NCBI GenBank assembly: GCA_902493155.1
Contig: CABUOE010000157.1
Location: 1 to 5,633 of the forward strand
From: an uncultured Eubacteriales bacterium
GTDB lineage: Bacteria > Bacillota > Clostridia > Oscillospirales > Ruminococcaceae
DNA length: 5,633 nucleotides
Reading direction: 5' to 3'
The position numbers were made by a program, and so were the translations under genes. Under the pieces are notes generated by a model. The model ran no database searches, was not told the DNA's origin, and saw nothing but the letters and a program-made list of their open reading frames with translations. Below, piece by piece: positions 1 to 5,118 of this stretch. Each line of letters opens with the position of its first letter. Within the stretch, counting starts at the first letter, position 1.

Positions 1-2
1 TC

Positions 3-218
3 CAGCACAACCTGAATAATCTGGATTTCCCCTGTACCAAGCTCATTGTGGCCCAGCGGGTTTCCACCACCAAACACGCCGACCGCATTATTGTAATGAA
101 AGACGGCGAAATCTCCGAAATCGGCACCCATGCCGAACTGGTGCGGCAGGGCGGCTATTACGCCGAGGTCTGCGCATTGCAGGAAGCTCTGGGAGGTGAC
201 GAATATGTCGAAGCGTAA
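3..218 (+). CDS. ABC exporter half-transporter, C-terminal end of the ATPase domain (5' truncated by window)
   Basis: This frame is open from the window edge to TAA at 216-218 and gives the last 71 residues of an ABC ATPase domain. Visible are the strand before the switch loop, IVAQRVSTTKHADRIIVM, followed by KDGEISEIGTHAELV, the standard ending of type IV (MDR-like) ABC exporters. The switch-loop position, normally His in an AHR motif, is Gln here (codon 54-56). In characterised heterodimeric exporters such as TM287/TM288, the TM287-like subunit carries such a substitution together with an altered Walker B; the Walker B of this protein lies outside the window. Its stop lies 14 nt inside the next gene, which encodes the partner half-transporter, so the two are almost certainly one operon and one membrane complex exporting an unknown, possibly drug-like or lipid-like, substrate. 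The family is certain; the substrate cannot be told. Confidence 0.93.
   Translation, partial: QHNLNNLDFPCTKLIVAQRVSTTKHADRIIVMKDGEISEIGTHAELVRQGGYYAEVCALQEALGGDEYVEA
191..199 (+). promoter_or_regulatory. Ribosome binding site that sets the start of the second ABC subunit
   Basis: GGGAGGTGA lies 5 nt before the ATG at 205, inside the last codons of the upstream gene. It favours 205 over the in-frame ATG at 130, which would add 25 residues with no family resemblance, has no comparable ribosome site, and would lengthen the overlap with the upstream gene to 89 nt. Confidence 0.8.
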
Positions 219-1977
219 CCGATTTGACGTGGACGAAAGCTTAGAGACTCCATTTAACGCGGCACACCTAAAGCGGGCGCTGGTCTATGGCAAGCGCCAC
301 GTGAAAAAGATGGTCATTGCCCTGATTTGCAGCATCATTTCGGTGCTGTCCAGCCTGATTTACCCCCTGATTTTGCAGCGGGCCTTCGACGTGACCATCC
401 CCGAAAAGAAATACATGGAACTGGTGCTTCTGGCAGTCATCGCCCTTTTGACCATCCTTTTGAGCATCGTCATGGTCTGTATCCGGTCGAGGCTCATGGT
501 CATCGTGGGACAGGAAATCATCTACGACATCCGCAAGGACCTGTTCGAGCATCTCCAGAAGCTCCCCTTCCAGTTTTACGACGACCGGCCCCAGGGGAAA
601 ATCCTCACCCGCGTCATCCACTACGTCAACAACGTGTCGGATATTCTGTCAAACGGCATCATCAACTTTTTCCTGGAGATTTTAAACATTCTGTTCATCG
701 GCATCTTCATGTTTGCGGTGAACGTGCAGCTTTCCCTTATCGTGCTGGCGGGTATCCCCATTTTTGTCGGGATTCTCTTTATCATCAAGCCCCGGCAGCG
801 GAAAGCCTGGCAGAAGGTGTCCAACAAAGGCTCCAACCTAAACGCCTACACCCAGGAATCCATCGACGGCGTCAAGGTGACTCAGCTTTTCGACAGGGAA
901 GAGCGCAACCAGGAGACCTACGAGACTTTGAGCAACGAACAGCGCAAAGCCTGGGTCGGGGCCCAGTATCTGGCCAACGTGGTCTGGGCCTCGGTGGAAA
1001 ACATCACCTGCTGGGTGCTGGGCGCCCTCTATCTGGTGGGGGTGCTTATCATGCAGCCGGGGGTCAGCTTCGGTACCATCGTGGCGGTGTCAAACTATGC
1101 CTCCCGGTTCTGGCAGCCGCTTCTCAATTTGTCGAACCTCTATAACAACCTGATTAACTCCATCGCTTACTTGGAGCGTATCTTCGAGCTGATGGACGAA
1201 CCGGTGACGGTGGACGACGCCCCCGACGCGACGGAATTGCCGCCCATCGAGGGAAGAGTGACCTTCGACGACGTGACCTTTGGCTACACCCCCGCCCAGA
1301 ACGTTTTGGAGCACCTGTCCTTTGAGGCAAAGCCCGGCGAGAGCATCGCTTTGGTCGGCCCCACCGGCGCCGGAAAGACGACGGTTGTGAATCTCATCTC
1401 CCGGTTTTACAATATTAATGAAGGAAAAGTCCTCATCGACGGCCACGATATCGCCCATGTGACCCTCCACTCCCTCCGCTCCCAGATGGGGATTATGTTA
1501 CAGGACAGCTTCATCTTCTCCGGCACGATTCTCGACAATATCCGGTACGCCAAGCTGGACGCCACCGAGGAAGAGGTCAAAAGGGCCTGTAAGACCGTCT
1601 GCGCCGACCAGTTTATCGAAGAGATGGAGCAGGGGTACTACACCCAGGTCAACGAGCGAGGCTCCCGCCTCTCCCAGGGGCAGAAGCAGCTCATCGCCTT
1701 TGCCCGCACCCTGCTGGCCGACCCGAAAATCCTGATACTGGACGAAGCGACTTCCTCCATCGACGCCAAGACCGAGCGCCTGGTGCAAAACGCCATCGAC
1801 GAGCTGTTAAAAGGGCGCACCTCTTTCATCATCGCTCACCGGCTTTCCACCATCAAGAACTGCGATAAGATCATGGTGATCTCCGACAAGGGGATTCTGG
1901 AGTGCGGCCGGCATGAGGAACTGCTCCAGAAGAAGGGGGCTTACTACAAGCTTTATACCGCGCAGATCAGCGGGTAG
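205..1977 (+). CDS. ABC exporter half-transporter (transmembrane plus ATPase), TM288/YheH-like partner subunit
   Basis: A complete 590-residue fused permease-ATPase, the usual length for this family. Residues about 35-310 form the transmembrane domain with six predicted spans (roughly 35-57, 72-92, 154-172, 176-194, 265-284, 290-310). The ATPase domain covers about 350-590: A-loop Tyr361, Walker A GPTGAGKTT (385-393, Lys391), Q-loop Gln433, signature LSQGQ (489-493), Walker B ILILDEA with Asp513 and catalytic Glu514, D-loop around Asp520, and switch His545 in IIAHRLSTIK. The signature is non-canonical (Gln for the first Gly of LSGGQ) while Walker B and the His are intact. In known heterodimers such as TM287/TM288 this identifies the subunit that hydrolyses ATP at the one good site, the partner supplying the good signature. 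It overlaps the upstream half-transporter by 14 nt and ends in tandem stops (TAG TAA). The likely role is ATP-driven export across the cytoplasmic membrane; substrate unknown. Annotation as a multidrug exporter would be a family default, not something seen here. Confidence 0.95.
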   Translation: MSKRNRFDVDESLETPFNAAHLKRALVYGKRHVKKMVIALICSIISVLSSLIYPLILQRAFDVTIPEKKYMELVLLAVIALLTILLSIVMVCIRSRLMVIVGQEIIYDIRKDLFEHLQKLPFQFYDDRPQGKILTRVIHYVNNVSDILSNGIINFFLEILNILFIGIFMFAVNVQLSLIVLAGIPIFVGILFIIKPRQRKAWQKVSNKGSNLNAYTQESIDGVKVTQLFDREERNQETYETLSNEQRKAWVGAQYLANVVWASVENITCWVLGALYLVGVLIMQPGVSFGTIVAVSNYASRFWQPLLNLSNLYNNLINSIAYLERIFELMDEPVTVDDAPDATELPPIEGRVTFDDVTFGYTPAQNVLEHLSFEAKPGESIALVGPTGAGKTTVVNLISRFYNINEGKVLIDGHDIAHVTLHSLRSQMGIMLQDSFIFSGTILDNIRYAKLDATEEEVKRACKTVCADQFIEEMEQGYYTQVNERGSRLSQGQKQLIAFARTLLADPKILILDEATSSIDAKTERLVQNAIDELLKGRTSFIIAHRLSTIKNCDKIMVISDKGILECGRHEELLQKKGAYYKLYTAQISG

Positions 1978-2013
1978 TAACCGGATTGTCCGGACCAGAA
2001 CCTACCAGAAATC

Positions 2014-2095
2014 TGTAGGGGCGAGGTAAGCCACGCCTGCGATAAACCGCGACCATCTGGGAAGAAAGACGGGCGGAGCAAAGCCCCGCCCCTAC
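2014..2095. repeat. Pair of inverted GTAGGGGCGG-type repeat units
   Basis: Two copies of a small GC-rich unit face each other. The first starts GTAGGGGCG at 2015 and runs to about 2039. The second (2069-2095) is inverted and ends CGCCCCTAC. The second copy can fold by itself (GGGCGG at 2071-2076 against CCGCCC at 2086-2091). The same unit recurs twice at 2572-2651. Similar short palindromic units are, to my knowledge, common between genes in Oscillospiraceae genomes, but I cannot count them here. They lie between the ABC stop and its terminator. Confidence 0.7.
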
Positions 2096-2110
2096 CTATG
2101 ATTTTACAGC

Positions 2111-2148
2111 AAAACCCCACCTGCCCATTTGGAGCAGGTGGGGTTTTT
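2111..2148 (+). terminator. Rho-independent terminator of the ABC exporter operon
   Basis: A perfect 14-bp stem (2111-2124 with 2134-2147) has a 9-nt loop. The GC-rich core CCCCACCTGC is bordered by an A-run on the left and a T-run (2144-2148) on the right. It lies 133 nt after the exporter stop. The A and T flanks would also let it work on the minus strand, but no minus-strand gene enters it in this window. Confidence 0.92.
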
Positions 2149-2217
2149 ACGTCGGATTCTATCTAGTTCACATAATATTTACAAGTTTTTTTCTGTTTTA
2201 TGGGCTTTGCGGTCCCT

Positions 2218-2250
2218 GTGATAACAAAGTGATAACACTCTGATAGTAGA
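2218..2250 (+). promoter_or_regulatory. Three heptads in 11-bp phase upstream of the XRE gene (putative operator)
   Basis: TGATAAC at 2219-2225, TGATAAC at 2230-2236 and TGATAGT at 2241-2247 start exactly 11 bp apart, so all three fall on about the same face of the helix. The first two share nine bases (GTGATAACA). The third overlaps the expected -35 region of the promoter whose -10 box is at 2270. Such phased direct repeats are typical of sites for response regulators or cooperatively binding factors. The binding protein is unknown; the XRE product encoded just downstream is one candidate. Confidence 0.5.
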
Positions 2251-2275
2251 TTTTTATTTAGAAGTTCCGTACAAT
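2247..2275 (+). promoter_or_regulatory. Candidate promoter of the XRE regulator gene
   Basis: A good -10 box, TACAAT (2270-2275), lies 29 nt before the start codon. At 17-bp spacing the -35 position (2247-2252) reads TAGATT, a poor match to TTGACA. A weak -35 next to phased repeats would fit a promoter that needs an activator, but this is inference. Confidence 0.5.
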
Positions 2276-2304
2276 ATTCTCAAACAAACCGAGGAGGATA
2301 CATC

Positions 2305-2553
2305 ATGGAACAGAATGAAAAACAATTGAAAATTTTTTGTGACAACGTGAAATACCTGCGCAAATCAAATGGCATTAGTGCCCGAGAAATGTGCCGGATT
2401 TTGAAAATCAGCACCCGTTCCCTCAACAGGCTGGAATCGGGGGAGATTCCGCCTAAAATGAGCGTGTCGGTGATATTGAGGGTTGCCGATTACTTTGGCC
2501 AAAGGCCCTGCCGACTGTTTTTTCCGCTGGTTCCGGAGAAAACGGACGACTGA
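2305..2553 (+). CDS. Small XRE-family helix-turn-helix transcriptional regulator
   Basis: An 82-residue protein consisting almost only of a Cro/C1-type HTH domain (about residues 8-66). The first helix region is FCDNVKYLRKSNG, the second helix ISAREMCRILKI (24-35), and the recognition helix follows as STRSLNRLESG (36-46), the classic XRE turn with the RLESG ending. Helices after SVSVILRVADYF complete the fold, and the tail RLFFPLVPEKTDD is short. The start ATG has the ribosome site GAGGAGG (2291-2297) 7 nt upstream. There is no sensor or peptidase domain, so the protein probably binds DNA as a dimer and may take its signal from a partner or act by self-repression. It stands alone: a terminator lies before it, and repeats and hairpins follow it. 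Its targets are unknown; the phased heptads in front of it are the obvious place to look. Antitoxin or phage-type roles are possible, but no toxin gene or phage gene is next to it. Confidence 0.88.
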   Translation: MEQNEKQLKIFCDNVKYLRKSNGISAREMCRILKISTRSLNRLESGEIPPKMSVSVILRVADYFGQRPCRLFFPLVPEKTDD

Positions 2554-2571
2554 AAGGGGATTTCCCGCTGT

Positions 2572-2601
2572 GGGCGGGCGGATGTGGGCATCCGCCCCTA
2601 C
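2572..2601 (-). repeat. GC-rich palindromic repeat unit, inverted copy
   Basis: GGGCGGAT (2576-2583) pairs perfectly with ATCCGCCC (2590-2597) around a 6-nt loop, and the unit ends in CGCCCCTAC. Read on the minus strand it begins GTAGGGGCGG, like the units at 2014-2095 and 2625-2651. It starts 18 nt after the XRE stop and has no T-run, so it is a repeat rather than an obvious terminator. Confidence 0.7.
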
Positions 2602-2624
2602 GGATAAACCTCCCAGGGGGAATT

Positions 2625-2651
2625 GTAGGGGCGGGGCTTTTGCCCCGCCTG
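2625..2651 (+). repeat. GC-rich palindromic repeat unit, direct copy
   Basis: The unit begins GTAGGGGCGGGGC and folds with an 8-bp perfect stem (GGCGGGGC 2630-2637, GCCCCGCC 2642-2649) and a 4-nt T loop. It is closely related to the inverted copy at 2069-2095, and directly abuts the long hairpin starting at 2652. Confidence 0.72.
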
Positions 2652-2704
2652 TTGTTGTATAAAGAAAACCACGCGATAGTCGCGTGGTTTTCTTTATACA
2701 ACAA
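2652..2704. terminator. Long perfect hairpin, probable bidirectional terminator
   Basis: Bases 2652-2675 are perfectly complementary to 2681-2704: a 24-bp stem with a 5-nt loop (ATAGT). The stem has a GC core (CCACGCG with CGCGTGG) and a T-rich outer 3' arm (TTTTCTTTATA) on both strands, so it could end transcription from the XRE gene on the plus strand and serve as a back-up for the permease gene on the minus strand. The length and perfection are more than a terminator needs. Confidence 0.7.
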
Positions 2705-2740
2705 ACAGAAGGTGTGCGGAAATCCGCACACCTTCTGTTT
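2703..2740. terminator. Second perfect hairpin, probable terminator of the TSUP permease gene
   Basis: Bases 2703-2720 are complementary to 2723-2740 (18 bp, leaving only 2 nt between arms, so the tip pair must open). The core GGTGTGCGGA/TCCGCACACC is flanked by A and T runs. On the minus strand it begins 18 nt after the permease stop and ends in TTCTGTTTG, a modest T-tract; on the plus strand it is followed by T-rich sequence (2738-2750). It shares its first two bases with the end of the preceding hairpin. Confidence 0.75.
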
Positions 2741-2758
2741 TACTTTATTTTGCCTGGT

Positions 2759-3556
2759 TCACGGCAGGTTTCGAATAATGTTAAACAGGCAAATGACAAA
2801 GACCAGAATCTGTACCGCGTTAAACATTTTGTCCACCGTTCGTTCCGGCAGTTCCTTGTTGAGCTTGGAGCCGATAAAGCCGCCCGCTACAGCGCCGATG
2901 GCCATAGGAAGCAGCATACTGAGGTCGTAGGACGATAACCCTCCGGGAGAAAGCAGGGTGTCTCCTCCTTTGGAGACCTGAGCAAACAGGATGGTAAAAA
3001 TGGAGCAGACAGCGGCGGTTTTGGTGTCGAAAGAAAACAACAAGATCAGCAGCGCCACGTTGATAGGGCCGCCGCCGATACCTAAAAAAGAGGAACAGAC
3101 GCCGAGAAAAACTCCGGTGAGCAGCGAGGGGAGAATCCCCTCAAAATGAAAGCTGCGGATTGAATCCTTTCGGAGCATGTACAGGAAAACCAAAATGATG
3201 AGCAGGGCGAGCACCGTATTTTGGACAATGGTCACCCCTTTGGAAGCGGTTTCGGAATCACCGAGGGAACGCAAAAGGACGCTGAACATCCGATTCCCCA
3301 GATTGCCTCCCCAAACTGATCCCAAAGCCAGCGGAATGACGATTTTGGGAATAATTTTAGCTTTTTGCCGGATTTGCTTGAGGACTGAGACCAATGACAT
3401 GATGAGGACAGTCAGAGAGGACAGCATTCCTACAGTGGCGGCATCGTAATGATGCAACATGTCCAGCACCGGCTTAATGATGACTCCGCCTCCCATGCCA
3501 GTCATTGCTCCTATGGTAGTGGCTAGGAGGGAGATGAGAAAATAAACAGCAGCCAT
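2759..3556 (-). CDS. TSUP family (TauE/SafE) membrane permease, putative sulfite/sulfonate exporter
   Basis: A 265-residue, strongly hydrophobic protein matching the usual length of the TSUP family (Pfam TauE). It shows the two-repeat layout of the family, each half opening with a glycine-rich motif: GAMTGMGGGVIIKP (16-29) in the first half and SSFLGIGGGP (155-164) in the second. About eight membrane spans are expected, at roughly 3-18, 41-60, 70-90, 108-128, 139-157, 162-178, 180-196 and 212-230, with a last one near 245-262. The ATG at 3556 has an AAAGGAG ribosome site (3565-3571 on the plus strand) 8 nt away. Family members move sulfite, sulfonates, sulfoacetate, thiosulfate or other small organic anions, so the substrate is not settled by sequence. 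It is divergent from the sulfatase maturase gene, which makes a sulfur-related role attractive but unproven. It ends at paired hairpins facing the XRE gene. Confidence 0.9.
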   Translation of the reverse strand: MAAVYFLISLLATTIGAMTGMGGGVIIKPVLDMLHHYDAATVGMLSSLTVLIMSLVSVLKQIRQKAKIIPKIVIPLALGSVWGGNLGNRMFSVLLRSLGDSETASKGVTIVQNTVLALLIILVFLYMLRKDSIRSFHFEGILPSLLTGVFLGVCSSFLGIGGGPINVALLILLFSFDTKTAAVCSIFTILFAQVSKGGDTLLSPGGLSSYDLSMLLPMAIGAVAGGFIGSKLNKELPERTVDKMFNAVQILVFVICLFNIIRNLP

Positions 3557-3663
3557 GTGAAGGACTCCTTTCGTAAAATTTTCAAGGGCTATTCTGGCTC
3601 TGAATGTCCCGGCTTTTGGTGAAAAGCTCTGACTAAAAATACATGGAAATACCCTTTACCCAA

Positions 3664-3693
3664 ACCTTAGCACCAGATTTTTGCGTTCGTCAA
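3664..3693 (-). promoter_or_regulatory. Weak candidate promoter of the TSUP permease gene
   Basis: On the minus strand TTGACG (3688-3693) is followed after 18 bp by TAAGGT (3664-3669) preceded by TGC, an extended -10 form. This would give a leader of about 100 nt. The -10 match is only partial and other AT-rich hexamers nearby could serve, so this is a tentative call. Confidence 0.3.
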
Positions 3694-3696
3694 TGG

Positions 3697-3758
3697 TATC
3701 TGCAAAAGTGGTAAAAACCTTATCAATTTTTGTTGTTCTCTTGATTTTTTTGCAGATA
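3697..3758. repeat. 11-bp inverted repeat in the divergent intergenic region
   Basis: TATCTGCAAAA (3697-3707) and its exact reverse complement TTTTGCAGATA (3748-3758) are 40 bp apart. Nested inside are ATCAA (3722-3726) and TTGAT (3741-3745), so the element could also fold as an interrupted stem-loop. It lies just upstream of the tentative permease promoter and about 115 bp before the maturase -35 box. It may be an operator read by a dimeric regulator. The remainder of the 422-bp spacer (3557-3978) is AT-rich; I see no gene, tRNA or recognisable riboswitch in it. Confidence 0.5.
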
Positions 3759-3871
3759 GCGGTTCCTTTTATGCATTGATATAACAAAACTGTTGGCAAT
3801 TATTGGTGGAGAATGACAAAAAAACTGAGTAAAAATGGGGCAAAGGCAGACATTCTTTTTATTGTGCTCAC

Positions 3872-3900
3872 TTGACATTTTTTGGAGATAAGAATAAGAT
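3872..3900 (+). promoter_or_regulatory. Housekeeping-type promoter of the sulfatase maturase operon
   Basis: A perfect -35 box TTGACA (3872-3877), a 17-bp spacer and TAAGAT (3895-3900) form a strong sigma-A type promoter. Transcription would begin near 3907 and give a leader of about 70 nt. The leader holds a short TATCT/AGATA hairpin (3915-3930) and the direct repeat TCGAAT at 3941 and 3951. Confidence 0.8.
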
Positions 3901-3978
3901 TTTATTGTGAGAAGTATCTAAAAACAGATATAAAATTTTTTCGAATCCTGTCGAATAAACAAGAGGGAGGCGTCTTTT

Positions 3979-5118
3979 ATGCCCGCGTGGAATCTGCTCA
4001 TCAAACCGGCCTCTTCAGCCTGCAACCTGGACTGCAAATACTGCTTTTACCGGGATGTGGCCGCATCGAGGGAAACGCCCTTCCGGGGGATGATGACTGA
4101 AAAGACACTGGAACTGCTGGTACGGGAGGCTTTCCGGGACGCTTGCCATTTCTGCGGTTTCAACTTTCAGGGCGGGGAGCCGACGGTGATTGGCCTGCCT
4201 TTTTACAGGAGACTGATTGAGCTGCAAAAACAATTTAACCCCAGTGGCATAGAGGTGCAAAACGCTATTCAGACAAACGGGTTTTGCATCGACGAGGAAT
4301 GGGCGGCGTTTCTGGGCGAGAACGGATTTCTCATAGGCCTTTCTCTTGACGGGCCGGCGGAAATCCACAACCAAAACCGTATTGACCAAAACGGCAAGGG
4401 AAGCTGGAACCGGGTGATGAAAGCGGCACGGCTGCTGAAAAAATACCGAGTTCCTGTCAACATCCTGTCGGTGGTGACAGGGCAAAGCGTTCGGAAGGCG
4501 GAGAGTATTTACCGCTTTTTACGCGGGGAGGGATTTTCTCACCTCCAGTTCATCCCATGCCTCGATCCGTTCGGTGAGGAAGGCGCGGCGGAATATTCCC
4601 TCACGGCAGAGCAGTACGGCGAGTTCCTGGTGCAGATATTTGACCTGTGGTGGCGGGATTTTCTTGCGGGAAACTTCATTTCCGTCCGGCACATCGACAA
4701 CTGGCTGGCTGTCCTCATGGGCGGGGAACCGGAGGCCTGCGCTCAGCGGGGCCATTGTCAGGTGCAGCTGGTAGTGGAAGGGGACGGAAGCGTCTACCCC
4801 TGCGATTTTTACTGCCTGGACCGCTGGAAGCTGGGGCAATTGGGAGAAACGGGCCTTTGTGAGATGCATAATTCCCTGCTGGCCCAGGAATTTCTGGAAC
4901 CTTCCGCCCGGTTGCCAGACAGGTGTCGGGAATGCCCATATTTTGTTCTCTGCCGCAACGGATGCCGCAGGGAGCGGGCGGAAATCGGGGAGGGCGCGCT
5001 GGTCAACATCTACTGCGAAAGCTACCGGTATTTTTTCTCCCGGCGGCTTCGGGAACTGGAAGAGGCGGCCGCAATTTGCCGCCGGCTGCGAAATTTTCGG
5101 AAAAGGGGAGGGATTTAG
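3979..5118 (+). CDS. anSME: Anaerobic sulfatase-maturating enzyme (radical SAM, SPASM)
   Basis: A 379-residue cytoplasmic enzyme that oxidises an active-site Cys or Ser of sulfatases to formylglycine using S-adenosylmethionine. The opening LLIKPASSACNLDCKYCFY contains the radical-SAM motif CX3CX2C (Cys15, 19, 22). FQGGEP (63-68), QTNG (98-101) and LSLDGP (121-126) follow. The C-terminal SPASM-type region has Cys254, 260, 275, 316, 319, 325, 329 and 346, enough for two auxiliary 4Fe-4S clusters. Asp276 in PCDFY matches the catalytic Asp277 recalled for the Clostridium perfringens enzyme, and most cysteine positions agree with that protein within one or two residues. The ATG has ribosome site GAGGGAGG 8 nt upstream and a clear promoter further up. 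No sulfatase is encoded in the window, so the clients must lie elsewhere. The stop directly abuts the start of a membrane sensor-like gene. A related radical-SAM peptide modifier is the alternative, but the resemblance to sulfatase maturases is close throughout. Confidence 0.93.
   Translation: MPAWNLLIKPASSACNLDCKYCFYRDVAASRETPFRGMMTEKTLELLVREAFRDACHFCGFNFQGGEPTVIGLPFYRRLIELQKQFNPSGIEVQNAIQTNGFCIDEEWAAFLGENGFLIGLSLDGPAEIHNQNRIDQNGKGSWNRVMKAARLLKKYRVPVNILSVVTGQSVRKAESIYRFLRGEGFSHLQFIPCLDPFGEEGAAEYSLTAEQYGEFLVQIFDLWWRDFLAGNFISVRHIDNWLAVLMGGEPEACAQRGHCQVQLVVEGDGSVYPCDFYCLDRWKLGQLGETGLCEMHNSLLAQEFLEPSARLPDRCRECPYFVLCRNGCRRERAEIGEGALVNIYCESYRYFFSRRLRELEEAAAICRRLRNFRKRGGI

Noticed and set aside
130..204. 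In-frame upstream extension of the second ABC subunit from ATG 130
   Set aside because: The extra 25 residues translate the reading-frame shadow of the upstream gene, do not resemble ABC exporter N-termini, and lack a ribosome site; ATG 205 with GGGAGGTGA is much better.
327..1145. 272-residue open frame inside the ABC exporter gene
   Set aside because: It is rich in Pro, Arg, His and Gly with no domain, as expected of an offset frame in GC-rich coding sequence; it overlaps a gene with full family motifs.
1981..1993. CCGGA/TCCGG mini-hairpin just after the ABC stop
   Set aside because: Only 5 bp with a 3-nt loop and no T-run; the real terminator is the 14-bp stem at 2111-2148.
2640..2938. 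Overlapping plus-strand open frames across the hairpins and the permease 3' end
   Set aside because: They arise from the palindromic hairpins and the antisense of the permease; they lack ribosome sites and protein-like composition.
3813..3875. Possible 20-residue leader peptide (ATG 3813 to TGA 3873-3875)
   Set aside because: GGTGGAG lies only 1 nt before the ATG, too close to work well, and the stop falls inside the -35 box of the maturase promoter; no support beyond an open frame.
3557..3978. Possible riboswitch in the divergent spacer
   Set aside because: I looked for SAM-, T-box- or cobalamin-like conserved segments on both strands and saw none; only the dyad, promoters and short repeats are supported.
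3882..4100. 72-residue plus-strand frame overlapping the maturase start
   Set aside because: It begins inside the promoter spacer from a non-ATG codon, has no ribosome site, and overlaps the well-supported maturase start in another frame.
4015..4485. 156-residue minus-strand frame opposite the maturase, and another at 5143-5514 opposite the sensor gene
   Set aside because: Both are antisense shadows of strongly supported plus-strand genes, with no recognisable motifs or ribosome sites.
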